Assembly: GCF_014857925.1 (NCBI RefSeq)
Contig: NZ_JACYVZ010000006.1
Coordinates: 1 to 64,000, forward strand
Reading direction: 5' to 3'
Length of the DNA stretch: 64,000 nucleotides
Source: Cysteiniphilum marinum
GTDB lineage: Bacteria > Pseudomonadota > Gammaproteobacteria > Francisellales > Francisellaceae
Shown here: positions 28,515 to 37,558 of the stretch, piece by piece
Layout of the letters: every line of letters begins with the position of its first letter
Numbering within the stretch: position 1 is the first letter of the stretch
Position numbers and translations under genes: made by a program
The notes under the pieces: model-generated
The model's input: only the letters and a program-made list of their open reading frames with translations
Databases searched by the model: none
Told to the model about the DNA's origin: nothing

Positions 28515-28656
28515 GATCTTTCTGAAGTGCTCGAAGATGTTTATGGTGATGCGATTTTGACAGCGCAAAAAGAAACAGGGTTAGCTGAAAGTAAATTTCC
28601 AGCCTATTTTATTTGCCTTACACATTAGTGCAACTATTAGATGATGAATTTTATCC

Positions 28657-29427
28657 TTAAGCTTTATAGGTGATTGATAGAGGTGCGTGATCTGAAAACC
28701 ATGAATCAGTATAGACATTATCGGCAATGACTTTATCTTTTAACTCAGGTGTAACCCACTGATAATCAATCCGCCAACCAACATTTTTAGCACGGGCCTG
28801 ACCGCGATTTGACCACCAAGTATATTGTTCAGATTTTTGGTTAATTACGCGAAAGGCATCAACCCAACCAATATCATCAAAGACATGATCAAGCCAGGCA
28901 CGTTCCTCAGGTAAAACGCCCGATGTTTTCTGGTTTTGTTTCCAGTTTTTAATATCGATTTCTTTGTGCACGATATTGACATCACCACAGATGATAAAGC
29001 GCTTGTTATGGTTAATTTGATCTTTGAGTATATCTTTATACTTATCTAAGAAATCCATTTTATATGCCTGACGTTCGTCACCACTGGAGCCTGAGGGGAT
29101 ATAGATAGAGGCAATACTTAAATCATCATAATCAAATTGAATATAGCGACCTTCATCATCTGCCCAGTCTATGCCTAGGGTGTGGATGATACGCTTAGGT
29201 TTGCGTTTGGCATAGATTGCAACGCCACTGTAGCCTTTTTTTTTGGCATCAGTATAGGCGTAGTGATACCCCTCAGGAAAATAAATAGCATTGTCTTTGA
29301 GTTGCTCAAATTGTGCTTTAGTTTCTTGGATGCATAAAAAATCAGCATCTTGCTGCATAAACCAGTCAAAAAAACCCTTGCGTGTGGCAGCCCGAATGCC
29401 GTTAGCATTAAATGAAATAATCTTCAT
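28657..29427 (-). CDS. xthA: Exodeoxyribonuclease III
   Basis: This is a 256-residue AP endonuclease/3'-5' exonuclease of base-excision repair. Family motifs run in order: FNANGIRAA with the metal-linked Asn, LCIQETKA with the catalytic Glu near residue 35, GDVNIVHKEIDIKN, and the C-terminal SDHAPLSI with the catalytic Asp-His. It is a single gene downstream of the FKBP gene and its terminator. Confidence 0.95.
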   Translation of the reverse strand: MKIISFNANGIRAATRKGFFDWFMQQDADFLCIQETKAQFEQLKDNAIYFPEGYHYAYTDAKKKGYSGVAIYAKRKPKRIIHTLGIDWADDEGRYIQFDYDDLSIASIYIPSGSSGDERQAYKMDFLDKYKDILKDQINHNKRFIICGDVNIVHKEIDIKNWKQNQKTSGVLPEERAWLDHVFDDIGWVDAFRVINQKSEQYTWWSNRGQARAKNVGWRIDYQWVTPELKDKVIADNVYTDSWFSDHAPLSITYKA

Positions 29428-29444
29428 ATCATCCTTCTTGTCAT

Positions 29445-29468
29445 AAAAAAGCCCGCAACAGCGGGCTT
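29445..29468 (-). terminator. Rho-independent terminator of the FKBP gene
   Basis: Read on the minus strand, AAGCCCGC-TGTT-GCGGGCTT is a perfect 8-bp stem followed by TTTTATG. It lies just past the FKBP stop and would terminate before xthA. Confidence 0.88.
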
Positions 29469-29490
29469 AAGATTTTAATGTCAGAGTGAA

Positions 29491-30354
29491 TTATTTAGCA
29501 GCTGTTGTTGCATCTGCTTTAGTATCAGTTGCAGAAGCGTCATTGGCTGCAGGTTTCTCTGCTTTTTCTGCTTTGATCAATTCTACTTTGAAGCTTAATA
29601 CTTGATTAGGTCCGATTTGTGGTGGAGCCATCTCGCCATAGGCTTGCTTAGGCGCGCAGTAAAGAATAACTGTTGAACCTACTGGGATTTGACTTAAAGC
29701 ATCAGTCCAGCAAGGAATCACTTGGTTTAATGGGAAAGTTGCTGGTTTGCCAGTTTTTTCAGAACTATCAAACACTTTACCAAGAAGCTCGCCTTTGGCT
29801 AGTTGTGCCGCACCCGCTTTAGCGTCTTTGTTGAAATCAGCAGCAGGTGTTGTACCCGTGTAGTTGACAGTTACTGTATCAGTTTTAGCAGGAATGTCAC
29901 CTTTACCTTCTGTGATTACTTGGTAGTAGATACCATCAGCTGCTTTTTTAACATTAGGCATTTTAGCAACGTCAGCCATAAATGCATCGGCTGCTTTTTG
30001 ATTTGCTTCACCTTCAGCTTTCATTTTTGTTTGAGCTTTTTGGATCATTTCCATTTGGAAGGCTTGCATGATTTCTTTGCTTTTAGCTTCAGAAATCTTA
30101 GATTCTTTGCCAGAAAGTCCAGCTTCTAAGCCTGCATTTAATTGTTTGACATCAAGCTCGATATCTTGTGATTTGAAGCCTTTGCCCATCTCTTGACCGA
30201 TGATGTAGCTTACTTCTTTCATATCAACTTTAGCAGGCTTTGCCGCAGCAGGCTTGGCATCAACTGCGGTTGCAGTTGCTTGCGCATCAGCGGCATAAGC
30301 TGTGATTGAACCAGCAAGTAGCATGGCAGTGGTTAGTGCAATAATCTTTTTCAT
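29491..30354 (-). CDS. FKBP-type peptidyl-prolyl isomerase, Mip/FkpA-like
   Basis: The product is a 287-residue periplasmic isomerase. It has a signal peptide (residues 1-22, cut near AYA), an Ala-rich linker, and a dimerisation helix region (about 45-135; SYIIGQEMGKGFKSQDIELD is typical). The C-terminal FKBP domain contains VTVNYTG, VFDSSEKTGKPATFPLNQVIPCW and Y-x-I/Q-G-P-N. The family catalyses proline isomerisation and chaperones exported proteins; Mip is a virulence factor in Legionella. The last ~25 residues form a charged Ala/Lys tail. AAGGAGA precedes the start. Confidence 0.9.
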   Translation of the reverse strand: MKKIIALTTAMLLAGSITAYAADAQATATAVDAKPAAAKPAKVDMKEVSYIIGQEMGKGFKSQDIELDVKQLNAGLEAGLSGKESKISEAKSKEIMQAFQMEMIQKAQTKMKAEGEANQKAADAFMADVAKMPNVKKAADGIYYQVITEGKGDIPAKTDTVTVNYTGTTPAADFNKDAKAGAAQLAKGELLGKVFDSSEKTGKPATFPLNQVIPCWTDALSQIPVGSTVILYCAPKQAYGEMAPPQIGPNQVLSFKVELIKAEKAEKPAANDASATDTKADATTAAK

Positions 30355-30560
30355 GTGTTCTCCTTAGATTGAGATTATCTGTTTAAAGTTCAAATACGCA
30401 TCACATCGTAGAAATTGATTTGGCATAAGTCAATATGTGTATGCGGCAAAAAAATGCTATATTCTTTGGATTGACATTATGGTTAATGCATTTTGGATGG
30501 ATTGCGTTTATGCTAAGAGCATCGGTGTTAAGGATAAATAATGCGAAAGAGGAGTGCGAT

Positions 30561-31304
30561 GTGAGGGGATTAAAGTTTAGTGTTATTTTGCTGAGTATGA
30601 GCATGAGCTATGCCAGTGCGCAAACTCAATATACAGTGGATTATGCCTTAGGTGATTATTATTACCCATATGTTAATCAGCATGAAGATAACAAAGGTTG
30701 TTTGACTGAATTTGTGACAAAAGTTTTTAACAGTCAAGGCGTGAAGCTTGGTGAGATTAAATGGTTACCCTGGAGTGTGGCAATAAAAAGTTTAGCCTAT
30801 GGTGCATCACCTAGTGTGTCATTTCCATGGAGCTATACCAAGAAGCGCGCACAAAAATATCTTTACAGTGATGCGCTTTACACTAAATCAGCTTACATTT
30901 GGATGTTGACTGATAATAAGCAAAGCCATACTGATTTCAAATCATTACAAGGGGCGAAAGTCTGTGTGCCGCAAGGATATGGTGCTTATGGCAAGTTGGC
31001 AGAAATGTTTGCGCAAAAGACAGCAACGCGTATTACTGCATTAACAATGCAAGATTGTTTTAGTCAATTGAAGGCTAAGCGTGTGACTGCTGTCTACGCA
31101 GGTAACGATGCGCTTGAAAATATTGCGCATATCAAAGATGGAATAAGCCTTTTCACTAAGGCATTTGTTGCGGATCAGCAGACGCATTACCTAATTGCTG
31201 CAAAAGATCAAACAGGTTCAGCTAAGCTGATTAGTTTATTTAATAACGGGCTAAAAACCATGAAGTTTAATCCAGATCTATATTGCGGATTTGATGAACA
31301 ATAA
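30561..31304 (+). CDS. Periplasmic substrate-binding protein (SBP family 3-like)
   Basis: This is a 247-residue secreted protein. I start at the GTG 30561, which follows GAGGAG and gives an immediate signal peptide (about 20 residues, cut near YASA); the longer frame upstream has no ribosome site. The mature part has the periplasmic amino-acid-binding pattern: DYYYPYVN, a lobe with WLPWSVAIKSLAYG, SFPWSYTKKRAQKYLYSD, and the hinge segment LQGAKVCVPQGYGAYGKL. No ABC permease or ATPase is adjacent, so it may be an orphan sensor or binding protein. Confidence 0.72.
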   Translation: MRGLKFSVILLSMSMSYASAQTQYTVDYALGDYYYPYVNQHEDNKGCLTEFVTKVFNSQGVKLGEIKWLPWSVAIKSLAYGASPSVSFPWSYTKKRAQKYLYSDALYTKSAYIWMLTDNKQSHTDFKSLQGAKVCVPQGYGAYGKLAEMFAQKTATRITALTMQDCFSQLKAKRVTAVYAGNDALENIAHIKDGISLFTKAFVADQQTHYLIAAKDQTGSAKLISLFNNGLKTMKFNPDLYCGFDEQ

Positions 31305-31704
31305 TTGTTTAATTTATTTCAAAACATTTGTTACGTAATGAATAAATGAGAAGTTGCGTTTCAACTCCCCCTCACCCGCGCAGCGTAAGCTGCACGACCT
31401 CTCCCGCAAGGGGAGAGGTAATAGTTGGTGTAACTTGTTTTTTCACCATTGCCATGCTTACGCCACTAAATATTGGAATGGCGAAACAGAAGAGTTAGCG
31501 CATTCGCTAAATATCTGCTGAATTACAATTGTGAAGCGATATTTTTTTGTGCTAAGGTTGAGTCTAATAAGTGTTTGCAAAATTTTGTTGTGAAGCCATC
31601 GCGACAAGGTCAGCGATATACTATAATGTCCAACCAATAAATTGGCTTTTAGGTTTGAGCTTGGAAGTTAAATAATTAAGCAAAATCAATAGGATTACAC
31701 TTGC
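31305..31704. other. Intergenic region before ftsH
   Basis: This 400-bp stretch contains the GC-rich dispersed element (31362-31424) and the likely ftsH promoter with TATAAT at 31622-31627 and a poor -35 (GCGACA, 31601-31606). The part between 31440 and 31600 has no ORF I can support. Confidence 0.5.
31362..31424 (-). repeat. Dispersed GC-rich palindromic element, copy 2
   Basis: This is the reverse-complement counterpart of 17716-17779. Internal palindromes are GCAGC-GTAA-GCTGC and CTCTCCC-GCAA-GGGGAGAG. Its sits between the binding-protein gene and ftsH. Confidence 0.75.
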
Positions 31705-33657
31705 ATGAAGAAAAATGAGTTCTTGCGAAATGCACTATTCTGGGGCTTGATTGCCGTAGGTCTAGTGTTTATTTTTAGCAACATGAGTACAAAGACAGAT
31801 CCATCAACAACGATGAAGTACTCAAGTTTTGTGCAACAATTAAAGAGCGGCAGCATCCAATCAATTAATGTTGATGGCCGAACCTTCACAGGGACAACTG
31901 ATACGGGTGAGAAGTTTACTACCTATGCGCCATTGTTGGATCAAAGCATTGTTGATCAGATGCTAACTAAAAACGCTGAAGTATCTGCGAAAGCACCTGA
32001 AAAGCCAAGTTTGCTATTGGCATTTTTGTTTAACTGGTTGCCGTTATTATTAATTGCCGGCTTTTTTATTTTCCTAATGATGCGTGCTGGAGGTGGCAAA
32101 AGTGGTGCTTTCTCATTTGGTAAAAGTAAAGCAAAGCTTTTAGGTGAAGATCAGATCAAAGTCACATTAGCAGATGTTGCCGGTGTCGATGAAGCCAAGG
32201 AAGAAGTCGCTGAAATCGTTGATTTTCTAAAGAATCCTGCCAAATACGAGAAGATTGGCGGTAAGATCCCTAAAGGCGTCTTGATGGTTGGTCCGCCTGG
32301 AACTGGTAAGACTCTATTAGCACGCGCCATTGCCGGTGAAGCAAAGGTGCCTTTCTTTTCAATCTCAGGTTCTGATTTCGTTGAAATGTTTGTTGGTGTT
32401 GGTGCGTCACGTGTGCGAGATATGTTTGAGCAAGCTAAGCGTCGAGCGCCTTGTATTATCTTTATCGATGAGATTGATGCGGTGGGTCGCCATCGAGGGG
32501 CTGGCCTAGGTGGTGGTCATGATGAGCGTGAGCAGACATTAAACCAGATGTTGGTTGAGATGGATGGATTCGCTGATAATGAAGGTGTTATTGTGATTGC
32601 TGCAACTAACCGACCGGATGTGTTGGATCCTGCATTGTTGCGTCCTGGTCGTTTTGATAGACAAGTAACGGTTGGTTTGCCAAGTGTTAAAGGTCGTGAG
32701 CAAATTCTAAAAGTTCATATGCGTAAGATTGCGGTAGCCGATGAGGTGCGTGTTGACTGGATTGCGCGTGGTACACCAGGCTTCTCAGGTGCTGAGCTTG
32801 CTAACTTGGTCAATGAAGCAGCGTTATTTGCGGCACGCGTTAACAAAGAAATCGTTGGCATGGAAGAGTTTGAAAAAGCCAAAGATAAGATCTTGATGGG
32901 AACTGAGCGTCGTTCGATGGCAATGAGTGATGAGCAGAAGCGCTTAACGGCTTATCATGAAGCTGGACATGCGATTGTTGGGCGTTTGGTGCCTGATCAC
33001 GATCCTGTATATAAGGTTAGTATTATCCCAAGAGGACGTGCGTTAGGTGTAACAATGTACTTGCCAGATGGTGACCAAGTCAGTCAATCTCGCGAGCAGT
33101 TATTAAGTCGTTTATCAAGTATCTTTGGTGGGCGTATCGCTGAAGAGCTCATTTTTGGTTATGACAAAGTTACTACGGGTGCTTCTAATGATATCCAAGT
33201 AGCAACTAATATCGCTCGCAGCATGGTGACCAAGTGGGGCTTGTCCGACAAGATGGGACCAATTTTGTTTGATGAAGACGATCAGCAGCCGTTTTTAGGT
33301 CAAAGCATGGGTAAAAACTCGAAGCATTTTGCAGATAAAACAGCGCTTGATATTGATGGTGAAGTTCGTCGCTTAATCGATGAAAACTATTCAAGAGCGG
33401 AGACTATTCTTAAGGAAAATACCGATATCTTGCACGCCATGGCGGATGCATTAATGAAGTATGAAACCATCGATTCAATGCAGGTCGATGATTTAATGGC
33501 GCGTCGCGAGGTCAGAGAACCAGGTGATTGGGGCGATAGCTATATTCCCAAAGATGAGAAAGAAAAATCAGCTCCAGAAGTAGCTAAAGAAGCACTAACT
33601 GCAACACCATCTGAAGCAACTAAACCGCAAAAAGCGGATGACCAATCTGAAAAATAA
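31705..33657 (+). CDS. ftsH: ATP-dependent zinc metalloprotease FtsH
   Basis: FtsH is a hexameric inner-membrane AAA+ protease that degrades membrane and regulatory proteins. The 650 residues contain two membrane helices (about 10-27 and 103-125), Walker A GPPGTGKT near residue 197, Walker [11 protein letters not shown], the SRH region [20 protein letters not shown], and the zinc motif HEAGH near 418 with the distal Asp in [13 protein letters not shown]. The C-terminal ~50 residues are acidic and Lys/Glu-rich, probably disordered. AGGA lies 11 bases upstream of the ATG. Confidence 0.97.
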   Translation: MKKNEFLRNALFWGLIAVGLVFIFSNMSTKTDPSTTMKYSSFVQQLKSGSIQSINVDGRTFTGTTDTGEKFTTYAPLLDQSIVDQMLTKNAEVSAKAPEKPSLLLAFLFNWLPLLLIAGFFIFLMMRAGGGKSGAFSFGKSKAKLLGEDQIKVTLADVAGVDEAKEEVAEIVDFLKNPAKYEKIGGKIPKGVLMVGPPGTGKTLLARAIAGEAKVPFFSISGSDFVEMFVGVGASRVRDMFEQAKRRAPCIIFIDEIDAVGRHRGAGLGGGHDEREQTLNQMLVEMDGFADNEGVIVIAATNRPDVLDPALLRPGRFDRQVTVGLPSVKGREQILKVHMRKIAVADEVRVDWIARGTPGFSGAELANLVNEAALFAARVNKEIVGMEEFEKAKDKILMGTERRSMAMSDEQKRLTAYHEAGHAIVGRLVPDHDPVYKVSIIPRGRALGVTMYLPDGDQVSQSREQLLSRLSSIFGGRIAEELIFGYDKVTTGASNDIQVATNIARSMVTKWGLSDKMGPILFDEDDQQPFLGQSMGKNSKHFADKTALDIDGEVRRLIDENYSRAETILKENTDILHAMADALMKYETIDSMQVDDLMARREVREPGDWGDSYIPKDEKEKSAPEVAKEALTATPSEATKPQKADDQSEK

Positions 33658-33693
33658 GCGCTTAAACGCGTGGATATTATTGCAAATATAATT

Positions 33694-33811
33694 TGATTCA
33701 TCACACTTTATCCACGTTGGCTGAGCGTCAGTCGAAGCGATCATTATTCGTATCCTTTAACTACGCTCAGAGAACGAGTGAATCTCAATAATTACCTCTG
33801 TAATGTGCCTA
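33694..33811 (+). repeat. 118-bp direct repeat, copy 1
   Basis: It aligns without gaps to 34657-34774, offset by exactly 963 bp. Inside, CTGAGCGT (33721-33728) and ACGCTCAG (33763-33770) form an 8-bp stem. The right end runs into the 3' end of the HTH antitoxin gene and encodes its last residues. Confidence 0.9.
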
Positions 33812-34340
33812 AGTTATGATAGATTTTTTTACGATGGGAAAATGCTTTTCTTGCTCGAGCACCCAGAGTCTCATTAATATCTTCTACAGTTGTGGCATGC
33901 TCAATGATTTTATGATCTTTGATTCTTCCTTGCTGATAGAACCATTCAGCTACGGCTGTCCATCGCCATAAAGGACTTTTATTGCTAATTTTCAAAATTG
34001 GTTTGGGGAAAGTGTTATTGCCCCTTTTGCCCAGAATGTATAGCGATAGCGCTTGCTTACTTAATGCAACTCGACTTGCAATATCAGTTGAGTTGACAAG
34101 GTGTTCTGGCGCAACACTACTTACAGAAGCATTGATTCGTGCTGACTCAATATCTTTAATTGCGGAAAGGATTGCTTGTTCAAAGCTCACATCTTCTCTG
34201 TCAAAATCAAGATACACGGTGCCATTTTTAAAATTAATAATAGCGTCATCACAACCCGCTTCAAATAAGGCGTCTTCCAAGTCCGGTGTATTTTCATCGA
34301 CTCCCTGAAGGATAAGTGTAAATTCATAAGTTTCAGCCAT
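33792..34340 (-). CDS. HTH antitoxin-like DNA-binding protein
   Basis: This is a 182-residue protein. The first ~65 residues form a small alpha/beta region (YEFTLILQGV... DDAIINFKNGTVYLDFDRED). The central helix-turn-helix is at about 108-130 (NSTDIASRVALSKQALSLYI), followed by the conserved SPLWRWTAVAEWFYQQG. The ATG at 34340 has AAGGAGA upstream, inside the end of the preceding small gene, one base from its stop. It is probably the antitoxin and autorepressor of a two-gene module. The last residues (GTLQR) are supplied by the direct repeat. Confidence 0.72.
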   Translation of the reverse strand: MAETYEFTLILQGVDENTPDLEDALFEAGCDDAIINFKNGTVYLDFDREDVSFEQAILSAIKDIESARINASVSSVAPEHLVNSTDIASRVALSKQALSLYILGKRGNNTFPKPILKISNKSPLWRWTAVAEWFYQQGRIKDHKIIEHATTVEDINETLGARARKAFSHRKKIYHNLGTLQR

Positions 34341-34341
34341 T

Positions 34342-34575
34342 TTATTCTCCTTGATGCTCACAGTTGTCAACGACTCTTCTAATTTGTTTTGCATGATTCT
34401 CAGCACTACGAGGTGTTGACCATACGCTGATTGAGTGCCCGTCTCGGTTTTCAAGTGGACATAATAGCCGACCCCAAGCATGTGCAGAGTTGCCGCTAGA
34501 TTGATAACGCCATCCCTTCATTTCAGCATATTTGATGGCTTTCTCAATTTCTTTATTAGGGTGCTTGGTTCTCAT
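34342..34575 (-). CDS. HicA-like putative toxin
   Basis: This 77-residue protein is basic (KEIEKAIKYAEMKGWRYQ, then AHAWGRLLCPLENRDGHSIS, then IRRVV). The short helix-strand-strand-strand-helix pattern with a buried His is like HicA mRNA interferases, though the family match is only by pattern. It is the first gene of the pair with the HTH protein, the toxin-first order seen in hicAB. It is transcribed from the consensus promoter next to the 18-bp palindrome. Confidence 0.55.
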   Translation of the reverse strand: MRTKHPNKEIEKAIKYAEMKGWRYQSSGNSAHAWGRLLCPLENRDGHSISVWSTPRSAENHAKQIRRVVDNCEHQGE

Positions 34576-34605
34576 GCATTTGTGTAGTTAATCAGGATGT
34601 TTTGA

Positions 34606-34633
34606 ATTATAGACCAATGTTGACATATGTCAA
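34606..34633 (-). promoter_or_regulatory. Sigma-70 promoter of the putative toxin-antitoxin pair
   Basis: On the minus strand TTGACA (34633-34628), a 16-bp spacer and TATAAT (34611-34606) match the consensus exactly in both hexamers. The start codon lies about 30 bp downstream of the -10. Confidence 0.85.
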
Positions 34634-34635
34634 CA
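34618..34635. promoter_or_regulatory. 18-bp perfect palindrome operator
   Basis: TGTTGACATATGTCAACA is a perfect palindrome covering the -35 box. Binding of the downstream HTH protein here would block RNA polymerase, the standard type II toxin-antitoxin autoregulation. Confidence 0.75.
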
Positions 34636-34656
34636 AATGAAGAGGCGCTTATAATG

Positions 34657-34774
34657 TGACTCATCACACTTTATCAGCGTTGGCTGAGCGTCAGTCGAAG
34701 CCATTGTTACTCGTACCCTTTAACTATGCTCAGGGAAAGAGTGAAGTCCAATAGTTATCTCTGTAATGCGCCTT
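34657..34774 (+). repeat. 118-bp direct repeat, copy 2
   Basis: Second copy of the repeat at 33694-33811, about 80% identical by eye, gap-free. Its stem has one mismatch (CTGAGCGT with ATGCTCAG). Its right end encodes the last residues of the GFA-family protein. Confidence 0.9.
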
Positions 34775-35174
34775 GATATTGAGGTGTATTCTCTAATTCA
34801 CAATGATCGTTCATTCTGCTGCGGGTATAGATCTCAGCAAGTGGCGTATGTTTGAAATTTTCACTATCAATAGTACCGGCATATAGAATATACAAGTGAT
34901 CAAAGGCGGTGCACTTATTGATAATTGATCCACAGCAGTTGGCGCATGAACCACGTGAGACAACGCTTCCGCTATCAGACGTTTTGTCAAAAAAGTTGAC
35001 TTGACCTTGAAGTTGAATGTCACTTTTGTTAAAAGCAACGGCTGGCTCATAAGCGCAACCTGTCCATTTTTGGCAATCTTTACAGTGGCAATTAAGCATT
35101 GCTACTGGTTCAGCAGTAATATTTATTTTGACACCCCCGCAAAGGCAACTAGCAGTGTAGATGGTGTTGTTCAT
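34755..35174 (-). CDS. GFA family protein (CENP-V/GFA zinc fold)
   Basis: This 139-residue cytosolic protein has the zinc-binding cysteines of the glutathione-dependent formaldehyde-activating (GFA) family: CLCGGVKI at the N-terminus, CHCKDCQKWTG near 30-40, and GSCANCCGSI near 75-84. The original formaldehyde-activating activity of this family is doubtful, and most members have no known function. The C-terminus (GALQR) comes from the dispersed repeat and equals the end of the unrelated HTH protein. Confidence 0.85.
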   Translation of the reverse strand: MNNTIYTASCLCGGVKINITAEPVAMLNCHCKDCQKWTGCAYEPAVAFNKSDIQLQGQVNFFDKTSDSGSVVSRGSCANCCGSIINKCTAFDHLYILYAGTIDSENFKHTPLAEIYTRSRMNDHCELENTPQYQGALQR

Positions 35175-35259
35175 TATCTGTTATATCCAAAGATTGGTGT
35201 GGGTAGACAGTACTATTTATGAGCTTCACCTGTCAATGACAACATTTTATAAATTTCGC

Positions 35260-35287
35260 CTTGAAATATCTTTTTTAACGCCCATTT
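35260..35287 (+). promoter_or_regulatory. Sigma-32 heat-shock promoter of htpG
   Basis: CTTGAAA (35260-35266), a 13-bp spacer and GCCCATTT (35280-35287) closely match the sigma-32 consensus CTTGAAA-N11-15-CCCCATNT, about 47 bp upstream of the htpG ATG. Confidence 0.8.
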
Positions 35288-35333
35288 GTTTGCGGTCAAG
35301 TTTTAAATAAAGCAAATCAAAATAGGAGTAAGC

Positions 35334-37226
35334 ATGTCTGAAAAGCAAGTTTTTGACTTTCAAACGGAAGTAAAACAATTATTACATTTGGTGATTCATT
35401 CCCTCTATTCAAATCGTGAAATTTTCTTAAGAGAGCTTATTTCTAACGCATCAGATGCAGCAGAGAAGCTACGCTTTGAAGCATTAAGCAATGCGGATAT
35501 TTTTGAAAATGATGCTGATTTAAAGGTGCGTGTTTCTTTTGATAAAGATGCTAAAACGATTACAATCTCAGATAATGGTATCGGCATGACGCGTGATGAG
35601 GTGATTGAGCATTTGGGCACAATTGCAAAATCAGGCACTAAGAAATTCTTAGAAGCATTAAGTGGTGATCAAAGTAAAGATTCGCAATTGATTGGTCAGT
35701 TTGGTGTTGGCTTTTATTCTGCCTATATCGTTGCTGATAAGGTTACTGTAAATACACGTAAAGCTGGCGTTGAAGCTTCAGAAGGTGTGCGTTGGGAGTC
35801 TAAGGCCGACGGTTCATTTAGCGTTGAAGATATTACTAAAGAGGCGCGTGGTACTGAGATTGTGCTGCACCTTAAAGATGAGGAGCATGATTTGCTTGAT
35901 GACTTTAAATTGCGCCAAATTGTTAAGAAATACTCAGATCATATCTCATTACCTATTCAAATGCTAAAAACTGAGCATGATGAAGAAGGTAAAGAAAAAG
36001 AAACCAAAGAATGGGAAACAATTAATAAGGCAAAAGCCTTGTGGACACGTTCTAAATCTGAAATTACCGATGAAGAGTACAAAGAGTTTTATAAGCATAT
36101 TTCACATGATTTTACCGATCCATTGACTTGGTCGCACAATAAGGTTGAAGGTAATCTCGAATATACAAGTCTCCTGTATCTACCAGAGCGCGCGCCATTT
36201 GATCTATGGGATCGCGAGCGTAAATCTGGTTTACAGCTTTACGTACAACGTGTATTTATCATGGAAAATGAGCACTTATTGCCATCATACTTACGTTTTG
36301 TTAAAGGTGTTATTGATTCAAATGATTTGCCATTGAATATTTCACGTGAGATTTTGCAGCATAACAAAGTAATTGATAAGATCAAAAAAGCAGCGGCTAA
36401 AAAAGTCTTAGACATGCTTGATAAAATGGCTAAAGATGATAAAGAACAGTATGAAAAATTCTGGAAGGCATTTGGGCAAGTATTAAAAGAAGCACCTGCT
36501 GAAGATCATGAAAACAAAGATAAGATCGCTAAGTTATTGCGCTTTGCCTCAACGCACAAAGATACTGCCGAGCAGGACGTATCATTAGCTGATTACGTGT
36601 CACGTATGAAGGAAGATCAGAAGTTTATCTACTATGTGACCGCTGAGAGCTTTAATGCAGCAAAGAATAATCCACAGCTGGAAGTATTCCGTAAGAAAGG
36701 CATTGAAGTATTGCTGTTAAGCGATCGCGTTGATGAGTGGATGACGTCACACTTATCTGAGTTTGATGGTAAGACTTTGAAGTCTGTTGCAAAAGGTGAT
36801 TTAGATCTTGGTGATTTGGATTCCGAAGAAGATAAAAAGCAGCAAGAAGAAACTCAAAAAGAGTTTGAAAGCATTATTAAGCAAATGAAAGAAGTGCTTC
36901 AAGATAAAGTCGAAGATGTACGTCTTTCTAAGCGTTTGACTAATTCGCCAAGCTGTATTGTTGTTAATGATTATGGCATGAGTATGCATTTGCAAAAAAT
37001 GATGGCAGATGCCGGACAAATGATGATGCCTGGCATGGGTGGCAAGCCAATTCTTGAGATCAATGCCGATCATAAATTAGTGAAGCATTTGCAGCAAGAG
37101 CAAGACGATGCACAATTTGCTGATTGGACAGATCTTTTATATCAACAAGCCTTGTTGGTTGAAGGGGCTCAATTAGAGGATCCAGCGAACTTTGTCGGTT
37201 TGGTTAATAAATATTTAGCGGTGTAA
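35334..37226 (+). CDS. htpG: Molecular chaperone HtpG (Hsp90)
   Basis: This is the 630-residue bacterial Hsp90, an ATP-driven cytosolic chaperone. The N-terminal ATPase has [16 protein letters not shown], the nucleotide motif [10 protein letters not shown] and [11 protein letters not shown]. The middle domain has [18 protein letters not shown], and the C-terminal dimerisation domain follows. Length is normal. AGGAG precedes the ATG, and a heat-shock promoter lies upstream. Confidence 0.97.
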   Translation: MSEKQVFDFQTEVKQLLHLVIHSLYSNREIFLRELISNASDAAEKLRFEALSNADIFENDADLKVRVSFDKDAKTITISDNGIGMTRDEVIEHLGTIAKSGTKKFLEALSGDQSKDSQLIGQFGVGFYSAYIVADKVTVNTRKAGVEASEGVRWESKADGSFSVEDITKEARGTEIVLHLKDEEHDLLDDFKLRQIVKKYSDHISLPIQMLKTEHDEEGKEKETKEWETINKAKALWTRSKSEITDEEYKEFYKHISHDFTDPLTWSHNKVEGNLEYTSLLYLPERAPFDLWDRERKSGLQLYVQRVFIMENEHLLPSYLRFVKGVIDSNDLPLNISREILQHNKVIDKIKKAAAKKVLDMLDKMAKDDKEQYEKFWKAFGQVLKEAPAEDHENKDKIAKLLRFASTHKDTAEQDVSLADYVSRMKEDQKFIYYVTAESFNAAKNNPQLEVFRKKGIEVLLLSDRVDEWMTSHLSEFDGKTLKSVAKGDLDLGDLDSEEDKKQQEETQKEFESIIKQMKEVLQDKVEDVRLSKRLTNSPSCIVVNDYGMSMHLQKMMADAGQMMMPGMGGKPILEINADHKLVKHLQQEQDDAQFADWTDLLYQQALLVEGAQLEDPANFVGLVNKYLAV

Positions 37227-37558
37227 TCGTATATCCCCATCACAAACCACTTTGCAACTAAGCACTGCAAAAGATTTATGATGGGTGTACTTTTGATAAG
37301 GAATTTTGTGCCTCGAATGGCTGCCATCTTTAATGTTTCTATAAAGCTGTTTAGTTTTTATCATTAGCAATTTAGTATTATTTTGAATTAAACTAAGTGG
37401 CGTTGAGTTGTTATAACACGTAAGCTTATTAATATGAACGTTAGCTAAGCGGAGTCGAAGCTTATCACTCGTTGTTAGACTAATATTTTGAGAAAGCTGA
37501 ATATGCGCTATTACTCACTAGATCTAAATAAAATACCATAAAACTTAAGGAGTTTATT
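37227..37558. other. Intergenic region with bipartite stem-loop after htpG
   Basis: In this 332-bp gap CCCCATCACAAA (37235-37246) pairs with TTTATGATGGGT (37275-37286), and inside it TTTGCA (37251-37256) pairs with TGCAAA (37266-37271). The structure lies just past htpG and may end or protect its mRNA, though no T-run follows. A fragment of the dispersed-repeat core (GAGTCGAAGC) is near 37450. No gene is supported. Confidence 0.4.

Noticed and set aside
28515-28656. Possible gene remnant between the terminator and xthA
   Set aside because: Two short reading frames (SEVLEDVYGDAILTAQ and VQLLDDEFYP) look protein-like but are in different frames, too short, and match nothing I recognise.
37272-37365. 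Short ORF after htpG (28 codons from ATGATGGGT)
   Set aside because: No ribosome site and overlap with the stem-loop; not supported.
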